The translations under genes were made by a program, and so were the position numbers. This document shows positions 42,993-52,600 of a stretch of 64,000 nt of DNA, one piece after another (within the stretch, counting starts at the first letter, position 1; each line of letters opens with the position of its first letter). A model generated the notes under the pieces. The model was not told where the DNA came from and did not search any database. It saw nothing but the letters and a program-made list of their open reading frames with translations. Origin of the DNA: Rana temporaria (taxonomy: Eukaryota; Chordata; Amphibia; Anura; Ranidae). Location of the stretch: contig NC_053496.1 of assembly GCF_905171775.1 (NCBI RefSeq), positions 179,709,759-179,773,758 of the forward strand, given 5' to 3'.

Positions 42993-43940
42993 TCATGTGC
43001 AGAGTGCGGGCAATGTTGCAATCGGAAAACAGACCTACAGCAGACCTGTTGAGCTGGTTTTTTTTTTGTTTTTTTTACTGTCTAGAGTGCGAAAAATGTT
43101 TTGGTCTGACCTTAAAAAACACCAGGTAATTCACAAGGAGAATGTTCTTCGTCATATTCAGAGTGTGGGAAATGTTTCACTAACGTAAGATAACGTAAAG
43201 TAAGACCTTAACCTGTGAAGAGCCACACACTTAAAGAAGAAAAAAAATCACTGAGGAAGCAAAATCTATTATACATTTTTATTGAGGAAACAAAACTTTT
43301 TAAACCTGAGGCCTCGTACACACGACCGTTTTCCTCGACAGAATCCATCAAGAAACTTGGTGGCAGAGCCTTTTTGCCGAGGAAAACGGTCGTGTGTATG
43401 TTTTTCGTCGAGAAAACTGATGTGGAACTTGACGAGAAAAAAAGTTCTCTTTTTCCTCGTCGGGAGTTTCAATTTCCTCGTCGGGCTGGTTTACGACGAG
43501 AAACACGTTCGTGTGTATGCTTAGAAACCTGCGCATGCTCAGAATAAAGTCTGAGACGGGAGCGCACCTTCGGTAAAAGTAGGGTTTGTAATGGAGATAG
43601 CACATTCGTCACGCTGTAACAGACTGAAAAGCGCGAATCGTCTCTCACCAAACTTTTACTTAACACGCAGTAACATGAGATTAGTGGAATCAAACTTCCC
43701 CTTTATAGTGCCGTTGTACGTGATGTACGTCCCCGCGTTTGAGAACAACGAGATTTTGTCTTGACAGTTTGTACGCAAAGAAAGCTTGTCATGATTCTCG
43801 ACAAGCCTAACAAGGAACTCGTCGAGGAAAACGATGTTTAATTTACGACGAGTTCCTCGTCGTGTGTACGAGGCCTCAGAGAATTCATACATGTGAAGAT
43901 CCTTTTTCATTTCGGAGTGTGGGAAAACTATTAAATGCTA
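42993..43940 (+). pseudogene. Decayed zinc fingers after the gene D stop, split by a MITE
   Basis: Finger relics parallel those after gene C up to about 43305, then resume at 43877 with AGAGAATTCATACATGTGAA and TCGGAGTGTGGGAAAACT. One relic present in the C tail is absent, probably lost when the MITE inserted. Confidence 0.7.
43309..43876. mobile_element. AGGCCTCGTACACACGAC MITE in the gene D tail
   Basis: AGGCCTCGTACACACGAC at the left is inverted as GTCGTGTGTACGAGGCCT at the right. Internal CCTCGTCG / CGACGAGG arms recur. It shares its middle (AACAGACTGAAAAGCGCGAA, CGTTGTACGTGATGTACGTC) with 34796-35209. Confidence 0.8.
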
Positions 43941-43984
43941 AATAATTAGCACATGGCTGTTGATGCTGTTGACATATATACCGG

Positions 43985-44900
43985 TAACAGATAACATGTT
44001 GTTATAAGAATTGAAAAGATCATCAGAGACAGTGGGAGTCGCTCGTTCACTGCTCACTCCCCCTTGTGCTCCTTAGAGGGATCCCGGACGAGCCCCCACA
44101 TGTAGTGCACCTCCTGTAGAAGCTGCAGTAAAAAAGGTCATCACAGTTGGCAGATAACATGTTGTTGTAATAAGCTCATTGTGGAAAAGCTCTTCAGAAA
44201 GAGTAGGAGTTGCTCGTTCACTGCTCACTCACCTTGGTGCTCCTTATAGGGATCCCGGACGAGTCCCCACATGTAGTGCGCCTCCTGTAGAAGCTGCAGT
44301 AAAACGGTCATCACAGTTGGCAGATAACATGTTGTAAGAAGCTCGTTGTTGAAAAGCTCTTCAGAGAGAGTAGGAGTCGCTCGTTCACTGCTCACTCACC
44401 TTAGTGCTCAGAGGGATCCCGGACGAGCCCCCACATGTAGTGCACCTCCTGTTGAAGTTGCAGTAAAAAAGGTCATTACAGTTGGCAGATAACATGTTGT
44501 TGTAAGAAGCTCATTGTTGAAAAGCTCTTCAGAGAGGGTGGGAGTCGCTCGTTCACTGCTCACTCATCTTGGTGCTCAGAGGGATCCCGGACGAGCCCCC
44601 ACATGTAGTGCACCTCCTGTAGAAGCTGCAGTAAAAAGGTAATCACAGTTGGCAGATAACATGTTGTTATGAGAAGCTCATTGTTGAAAAGATCATCAGA
44701 GAGAGTAGGAGCCGCTCATTCACTGCTCACTCACCTTGGTGCTCAGAGGGATCCCGGACGAGCCCCCACATGTAGTGCACATCCTGTAGAAGCTGCAGTA
44801 AAAAGGTCATTACAGTTGGCAGATAACATGTTGTTGTAAGAAGCTCATTGTTGAAAAGCTCTTCAGAGAGAGTAGGAGTCGCTCGTTCACTGCTCACAAA
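43985..44900 (-). repeat. Antisense exon-like unit, five full copies after gene D
   Basis: Period about 167-171 bp. Minus-strand exon blocks: about 44063-44124 (donor GT lost), 44233-44293 (61 nt, both sites good), 44400-44457 (58 nt, acceptor CAA), 44568-44625 (58 nt, donor AT) and 44735-44792 (58 nt, both sites good). A sixth copy is cut off near 44897. The 58-nt and 61-nt forms differ by one codon (DPSEHQ versus DPSKEHQ), so the reading frame has been kept. No homolog is recognised. Confidence 0.6.
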
Positions 44901-45003
44901 TGAAACTTTTAGTTGGATGATGCTTGACATTGATCTTTATTTTGCTTTACAAAAGATGGTGGCTTGTCGTTGGTCCAATGACAAATAACTAATACATTTG
45001 GTG

Positions 45004-45547
45004 TACAGTGAAACCTCGGATTGTGAGTAACGTGGTAACAAGAGTTTCGCAATACGAGCGCTGTATTTTTAAAAATCCTGACTCGGTTTGCGAGTGTTGT
45101 CTTGCAATACGAGCAGGATTCAATCCACAGTGGTGTGCAGTACCACAGTTGACCTGAGGTGGGGGGCGCTGGAGCCATGCAGAGCCGATCTGAGGCTCCC
45201 TGGCACCCCCCACCTCTGGCCACATGCGGTATTGCATGCCATTGAAGTCAATGCGGAACAAATTCTTTTCATTTCCATTGTCTTCAATGGGGATATACGA
45301 GTACTTTGGATTACGAGCATTCTCCTGGAACCGATCATGCTCGTAATCCGAGGTTCAACTGTATTTAGAATTTTACTTCTACAAATATAATATATAATTT
45401 CATGTCAGTGATTGTTTTATTGTGCGGTATGGACTTCAATGTTTCCATTGACTTCAATGGGGAAACTCGCTTTGATATACGAGTACTTTGGATTACGAGC
45501 ATTCTCCTGGAACCGATCATGCTCGTAATCCAAAGTTCCACTGTATT
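45004..45547. mobile_element. TACAGTG..CACTGTA element with internal duplication, D-E spacer
   Basis: It is the counterpart of 35577-36027. Its right terminal part (CGAGTACTTTGGATTACGAG to CACTGTATTTAG) is present twice, ending at about 45363 and 45547. Sequence from 45550 to about 46100 is the copy of the C-D spacer. Confidence 0.7.
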
Positions 45548-46109
45548 TAGAATTTTACTTCTACAAATATAATATATAATTTCATGTCAGTGATTGTTTT
45601 ATTGTGCGGTAATCAATTATTTTGATTTTGTTAAATAAACAAGAAACTTCTACACTTATATTCTCGTCTTTTTTTTTTACAAATATATTTCTTCCTTACA
45701 TATTTCTACAACGTGGGGTTCCCCTTCCCCCCCAGTCTGGGGTTCTTCTGCGTTTCTCATGTAATGCTGTGGAAGATGACATTGTAGGTACATGACTCTT
45801 AATGGGAACCCATATGTCCAATATCCAAGCAAAGCTTCCATTTTCCTCAGAGCTCCTCCCCTGCAGACCATCCAAAGACCTCGGCCCTCTCCCTGGATTG
45901 CCCTGCCTGCCACCTGCCCCTATTCCCGGCCTGTGTTCTAGTTCTTCGTCTCCACCCTCTTCCAGTCTGTTCCAATGTGCTTCACAGTTCCTCTCTGCAG
46001 CAAAGTTCCTGTCCTCATCGCTCACACAAGAATCATCCCGTGTGCATCCACTTCTGCCAGTGTGGGATAATCTCCATATATTAGAACAAGGGGAATCTAG
46101 GGGCTGCGA

Positions 46110-46480
46110 CCTGGGATCAGCATATAGCTAAGTCCAATTTACTTTTTCTTATTTATTTCCCCCCCTTTATCTATTTAAAGGTTTCAGTCATATCTCCCAT
46201 TTCCCTTCTTTCCTCCAGAAAGTACATATTAAAGCATTTGCTATCCCCCCAAAAATATAATAATGTATCCTGCTCCTTTAACCACTAGAGGCCCGCGTTA
46301 TAGTCAAATGACGGCTAAAGCGCGGGCCTGAAAATCCAGGAGGATGTCAATAGACGTCCTCCGCTTTGCACGCGCAACAGGTGCGCGCGGTGTGCGATGT
46401 GGTCACCGATTCACTGAGACAATCAATGCATGGTAGCCAATCAACTAAATCAACCCCAATGTGTGTTTTTTTTTATATAT
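46110..46480. other. Spacer, no gene recognised
   Basis: AT-rich then CpG-rich (GACGTCCTCCGCTTTGCACG) sequence, ending in a short (TA)n run into which the next element is inserted. Confidence 0.35.
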
Positions 46481-46482
46481 AT

Positions 46483-48107
46483 ATGTAGCGCCTGTTTACT
46501 TTAAAGTACCGGTACTATTTAAATTTAGAGGGAGATCAGAGTGTTAGTTAAACTCTGATCAAGCTAATGTGTCCAAATGTGGTTCTCTGTCTCAGCTTGG
46601 CTGTGCTGTGAGCCATTCTGTTGTGCTGGGGTGTTCCTCCCACCCCAGGGCAGTAGGTGGCAGCAGTGGAGTCAAGGTTTTGGTGCTTTTCCCCAGCAGC
46701 CAATCAGGAGGGTTTGGCCTCGCTGTGCATGCTGGGGGAGGGTATTTATTGGGCAGACGCCATAAGTTCTGGGTCTTTTTCTTCGGAGTGCGGCATCCAC
46801 CTTTAGGATGCCTACAACAAGGCGCCCCGGTGTTATGGCCTACCAGGCTGGGGTGTGTGTGCCACACAGAGTTCCTGGTTCTGGGACCAATTTGGGTCGG
46901 AACATTTGAGCTGTGGCAGGGAACCCAGTGGTCGGCTGGGTTCCCAATCCTGAAGATCCCAAGCGGTATGGCTGTTCGGTGGGGAGTCCATCTGAGGAGA
47001 GCCAATGAGAGGCTGGCGATCCAATAGGGTCTCGACATCCACCGGGGATCGAGGTATCTGGACACTGAGAGGCTGGTCACCTGTCAGTCGGTACCTGAAA
47101 GCAACTTGAAGGAGATCCAGGCGCAATTCTACCGAGGAGGATCATCTCCGTAACCACAATCAGGAGGGCCTGTGGCAGAGGTTCCTTACTGAATCCATTC
47201 CAGGAGGGTCTGTGGCAGAGACTTCTCCCAAGAGGTTCCAGTTCATTCCAGGAGGGTCTATGGCAGAGACTTCTCCCAAGAGGTTCCAGTTCATTCCAGG
47301 AGGGTCTGTGGCAGAGACTTCTCCCAAGAGGTTCCAGTTCATTCCAGGAGGGTCTGTGGCAGAGACTTCTCCCAAGAGGTTCCAGTTCATTCCAGGAGGG
47401 TCTGTGGCAGAGACTTCTCCCAAGAGGTTCCAGTTCATTCCAGGAGGGTCTGTGGCAGAGACTTTTCCCAAGAGGTTCCAGTTCATTCCAGGAGGGTCTG
47501 TGGCAGAGACTTTTCCCAAGAGGTTCCAGTTCATTCCAGGAGGGTCTGTGGCAGAGACTTCTCCCAAGAGGTTCCAGTTCATTCCAGGAGGGTCTGTGGC
47601 AGAGACTTTTCCCAAGAGGTTCCAGTTCATTCCAGGAGGGTCTGTGGCAGAGACTTCTCCCAAGAGGTTCCAGTTCATTCCAGGAGGGTCTGTGGCAGAG
47701 ACTTTTCCCAAGAGGTTCCAGTTCATTCCTGGAGGGTCTGTGGCAGAGGCTTTTCCTCAAAGGTTCGAGCGATACTCTGGCTGCCAGGTCAGTGAGAGAG
47801 GCCTGTCCGGGTATGCTATACCCACTCAGGCAGGAGTCGCGCAAGAAGTGTTACACGTGGGAGCAGGACTGTTTCCCTATTGCTACGCCTGAATTCGCTA
47901 TTCTTCTTCTCCTTTCAACTCTACCTTCTTCACCACAAGTTTTATTGTTTTTACCCGGCTGGGTAATAAAGAGCACAGCAAAAGGACACTTGTCGTGGTC
48001 ATTCCTTTACTACTGCTATATGTACCATACACCCCCTAAGACAGCGGAAGAGCCACAAGGTAAATGTGCCACCCAAAACAAACCAGCAGCTCCTCCAGGG
48101 GTAGTGC

Positions 48108-48112
<5 letters not shown>
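46483..48112. mobile_element. 1.6-kb TGTAGCGC..GTGCTACA element carrying a minisatellite
   Basis: Ends TGTAGCGCCTG and GGTAGTGCTACA, flanked on both sides by (TA)n. It is non-autonomous: the plus-strand open frames have no transposase motif. The core holds a 48-bp array. A short relative sits at 37344-37834. Confidence 0.6.
47160..47765. repeat. 48-bp minisatellite, about 12 copies
   Basis: Unit: GGGTCTGTGGCAGAGACTTC, TCCCAAGAGGTTCCAGTTC, ATTCCAGGA, with CTTCTC/CTTTTC alternating. As 48 is a multiple of 3, open frames of 16-residue repeats appear on both strands. They are products of the period. Confidence 0.9.

Positions 48113-48152
<40 letters not shown>
48109..48152. repeat. (TA)n microsatellite
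   Basis: Uninterrupted alternating TA run at the right edge of the preceding element. Confidence 0.9.
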
Positions 48153-48154
<2 letters not shown>

Positions 48155-48274
48155 ATAATGCATATCTGCTGTATATACACATACAAACACAAGCAGATGT
48201 CCAAAATAAATAAAGTGAAAAGTGCACCACAGCGAAGAGGTCCAGAAAAGTCGGTTGCATTTTTTTTTTATTGT

Positions 48275-48412
48275 CCACAAGGTGGCAATCTCACCTAACG
48301 CAAGTGGAAAGCACAGACAGGAAATGATTTTAGGAAAAACAGGAAGTTCCGGGTGAGAGGTGATTCGAAAGGAAGTAGAGAGAAGACATTGCTAGAACTG
48401 GCAGGAGAGGAG
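48275..48412 (+). promoter_or_regulatory. Promoter block and noncoding exon 1 of gene E
   Basis: CCACAAGGTGGCA (48275-48287), ACAGGAAATGA and ACAGGAAGTTCCGGGTGAGA are nearly identical to the gene D block. The exon block ends GGAGAGGAG before GTAATA at 48413. Confidence 0.6.
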
Positions 48413-48509
48413 GTAATAAGATATTATTTTCTATTTACACCCAGTAACCCCCCCCCCCCCGTCATGTCCGTCCTCTTCCTCCATAGTCAGTGTGATGGCA
48501 TGTGCACAA

Positions 48510-49012
48510 ATATCCAACTGTCAATGCAGAGCCTCTGGTTTATAGATCAGATACATCCTAAATATAGAGCCATTTATCCAACTGTCTATCCAGAGCTTCT
48601 GGTTTATAGATCAGATACATCCTAAATATAGAGCCATTTATCCAACTGTCCATCCAGAGCCTCTGCTTTATAGACCGGATACATCCTAAATATAGAGCCA
48701 ATTAACCAACTGTTCATTCAGAGCCTCTGGTTTATAGACCGGATACATCCTAAATATAGAGCCATTTATCCAACTGTCCATCCAGAGTCTCTGGTTTATA
48801 GACCGGATACATCCTAAATATAAAGCCATTTATCCAACTGTCCATCCAGAGCCTCTGGTTTATAGACCAGATACATCCTAAATATAGAGCTATTTATCCA
48901 ACTGTCCACATAGAGCCTCTGGTTTATAGACCAGATACATCCTAAATATAGAGCTATTTATCCAAATGTCCATCCAGAGCCTCTGGTTTATAGACCTGAT
49001 CAATCTGTCTGA
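48510..49012. repeat. 64-bp minisatellite in intron 1 of gene E
   Basis: About eight copies of the unit described for gene A. The array resumes for part of a copy at 49350-49380 after a LINE insertion. Confidence 0.9.
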
Positions 49013-49348
49013 CGCATAAGTGCATCCATGGGAAGGCTCCGCAATATCTTTGAAACAGGATAGAACCCTATAATTCCAATCGCGTTCTGCGATCTACCGA
49101 CCAAAATCTGGTCAAGGTACCCAAAGCAAGATACAAGTCCAAAGGAGAAAGAAGGTTTGCTTTCCAGGGTCCTAGACTATGGAATGCTTTACCAGCCAGC
49201 ATTCGGTTGGAGGAAAACCACCTGGCCTTCAGAAGGCAGATCAAAACTCTGCTCTTCTGATGTCAAGAGACAGGAACAACAAGCGCCCAGAGGCGATTCA
49301 GTTCGCATGTGCCGCGCTATATAAGTCTTTCATTCATTCATTCATTCA
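49013..49348 (+). mobile_element. LINE 3' end (L2/CR1-like) in intron 1 of gene E
   Basis: One + frame reads GPRLWNALPASIR, then FRRQIKTLLF and a stop, the typical C-terminus of L2/CR1-group reverse transcriptases. A short 3' UTR follows (GTGCCGCGCTATATAAGTCT), ending in (ATTC)n at 49330-49346. Such short 3' microsatellites are usual for this group. The copy is 5'-truncated, about 335 bp, inside the minisatellite. Confidence 0.8.
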
Positions 49349-49690
49349 ATCCTAAATATAGAGCCATTTATCCAACTGTCGAAGCTGGTTGAATGTTGAT
49401 GGTTTTTCAGAGTCTGTAGATGTTGAGCAAAGAGACAATTTATTCAGTGCCACCTCGAATAGGTAAGAAAGAACACTCTTGATTTTACATGGGTCTGTTA
49501 AATATCCTGGTGACAGAGTCACTTTTTGAAACTCGATTAAAGAAAAAATGTTTTATGTTAGGTTTGGACAGAGTGGGGGGAGGTTACAACCTTTGTGAAG
49601 TTTTTGTTTCTCTCTGTGCCCCTGTTGGGCAGATTACCATAATTTATTATCTGCTTAAAGATTAAAGGGCTTTCCACATTGACCACCTCA

Positions 49691-52600
49691 ATGAGGATGG
49701 ACGAGGACCAGATTCAGATGGAGGAAAGGATATTGGACCTCACCCTGGAGATCATCTACCTGCTGACTGGAGAGGTGAGGAGGATTCTGGGAGGTCACAT
49801 GACTTCACTCTTATCTCTATTAATAAAACACAGACCTGACCGAAGAGGGTGAGGATTCTGGGAGGTCACATGACATCACTCTTATCTCTATTAATAAAAC
49901 ACAGACCTGACCGGAGAGGTGAGGAGGATTCTAGGAGGTCACATGACATCACTCTTAGCTCTATTAATAAAACACAGACCTGACCAGAGAGGTGAGGAGG
50001 ATTCTGGGAGGTCACATGACATCACTCTTAGCTCTATTAATAAAACACAGACCTGACCGGAGAGGTGAGGAGGATTCTGGGAGGTCACATGACATCACTC
50101 TTATCTGTATTAGTAGAACAGACCTGCTGGAGAGCTGAAAAAAAATCTGGTAGTGTTATGACATCATCGTTGCTCTTTTTGTTTATAGATACTGCCTCCT
50201 GTGAAGTCTACTGGCCAGGTGCCCCCACCTCCTTCCCTGACAATTGAGAGAAACAAAAAGGTTCTTGAAGTCACCAATAAGATCATTGATCTGCTGACAG
50301 GAGAGGTGAGCGGTGCCGGGAATTCTGGGACATTATCCAGTAACAGACAAGGGGTGTGTCTGGATGGTGACTGTATCATTGTGTGTGTCAGGTTCCTATA
50401 AGGTGTCAGGATGTCACTGTCTATTTCTCCATGGAGGAGTGGGAGTATTTAGAAGGACACAAGGATCTCTACAAGGATGTCATGATGGAGAATCAGCCGC
50501 CCCTCACATCACCGGGTAAGAGGAGACTTTATTGTAAAGGAGAGAGCAGTATAGAGGATCCACCTAGATCCCCCATCATCTGATAAACACATAGAAACAA
50601 TGTATTCAGTCAGTGTGTGTGTTTCCTACAGATGGATCCAGTAATGGTAACCCACCAGAGAGATGTCCCTGTCCTCTGTCTTCCCAGCTAACGGTGGGGC
50701 CCAAACTGTAGGGTGGTGCACATTATTGTAAAGGAGAGAGCAGTACAGAGAGTCCTCCTAGATCCCCTATTATCCGATAAACACATAGAAACAATGTATT
50801 CAGTGTGTGTGTTTCCTACAGATGGATCCAGTATTGGGAACCCTCCAGAGAGATGTCCCCGTCCTCTGTATTCCCAGGATTCCACACAGGAAGGTCACAC
50901 CATCCCTCACCATCATCAGGTAGGTGGACCTGGGTGCCTAGAACTTCACCGTGATTCTAAACTTTGTGAGATGACATTCTTCAATGTAGTATCTTGTTAT
51001 TAATTCTTCCTTCTCACAAACATCAATTTCAATAATTTTTGGGGTTTAGAGTGGAGATCCGATTCATATAAAAACTGAGATAAAAGAGGAAGAAGAAGAG
51101 ACGTATGCGATGGGTGATCAGCAGCCTACGGAGAAGGTGGAGATGACTACGAAAAATAAACTGGGGCAATCTGCTTTTGATATCGGCACAGGTAATGAAC
51201 AGTAAGGCTGAAAAAGTTGTAATTTTCCTTCTTTAAATATAAGGTATGGAGTTTAACCAAAAGTTCTTCAGAATTTGCAGATTTATATAAAACCACATAA
51301 AGCTCCTCCCTTCCTTTACTGTCTTTTCATTAATATACTTAATATCTGTCAGTACTCTTCGGAGTCTCCTCCAGCTTCTCACCAGGACAGAAAGTAAGCG
51401 GTCACATCACTGCAAATAAATACAAAAATAACCATCATAGTGTTCTAACATGTCACGCTTCAAAATTGCGTCCGCTCATGGAATGGCGACAAATTTTTAC
51501 CCTTTAAAATCTCCATAGGCAACGTTTAAAAAATTCTACAGGTTGCATGTTTTGAGTTACAGAGGAGGTCTAGGGCTAGAATTATTGCTCTTGCTCTACC
51601 AATCGCGGCGATACCTCACATGTGTGGTTTGAATACCGTTTACATATGCGGGCGCTGCTCACGTATGTGTTCGCTTCTGCGCGCAAGCTTGGCGGGACAG
51701 GGCACGTTTTCTGGCTCCTAACTTTTTTTGCTGGCTCCTAGGTTCCAAGCAAATTTGTCAAACCCTGGGTTAAAGTGTATTTTTTACAAAAAAAATAGCG
51801 CTTAGTACAATCAGTTTCCAAATACTGTGTGACATAAAAAATTGCAACAACCGCCATTTGATTCTCTAGGGTCTCTGCTAAAAAAATCTATATATAATTT
51901 TTGGGGGTTCTGAGTAATTTTCGAGCAAAAAAAATGGAAGTGGTTAAAAATAATCATTAAAGGATTACAAAACAATATTATAGGTATCATTTGGGACGTT
52001 GTATACAGTTTGAGTTTCCATATACTGTAGTACCTCGGATTACGAGCTGAATTTGTTCCAGAAGCATGCTTGTAATCCAAAGCACTCGTATATCAAAGCG
52101 AGTTTCCCCATAGGAATCAATGGAAACTCCAGATCATTTGTTCCAGTGTCACGGCTAGTGTATGCAGTACCGCATGTGGCCAGAGGCGTCTCCGAGTGGT
52201 CTCCAAGCGTCTCCCCACCTCTGGCCACATGCGGTACTGCACACCCCAGAGGCTTAAATCCTGCTCGTCTCTCGAGACAATGCTCGCAAATCGAGTCAGA
52301 ATTATTATTTTTTTAAACAGCTCGTATTGCGAAATGCTCGTAAACCGCCTTACTCGCAAATCCAAGGTTTTACTGTACTTTAAATGTAAAACATTACATT
52401 TTTTTTAATCTAAAACCTGTTTTTCAACAGATGGACGCTATTTCGGGAATATCTCAGAAAGACCTATTTCAATATCTGGACTTAAATTGGAAGATAATGG
52501 CATCGTAGAACATTTTCCAGGAATGAATCCCATTACTCAGAGTCCTTACCCTTTGGAGAGATCAATGGATCCTTCTACTTCTGAAGAGCCTTCTGGTGGA

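Noticed and set aside
46569..47027. 152-residue frame with opposing 162-residue frame at the left of the TGTAGC element
   Set aside because: Mutually overlapping, no recognisable motif, and lying inside a non-autonomous element.
47077..47892. Open frames of 188-255 residues with 16-residue repeats on both strands
   Set aside because: They are explained by the 48-bp array inside a non-autonomous element.
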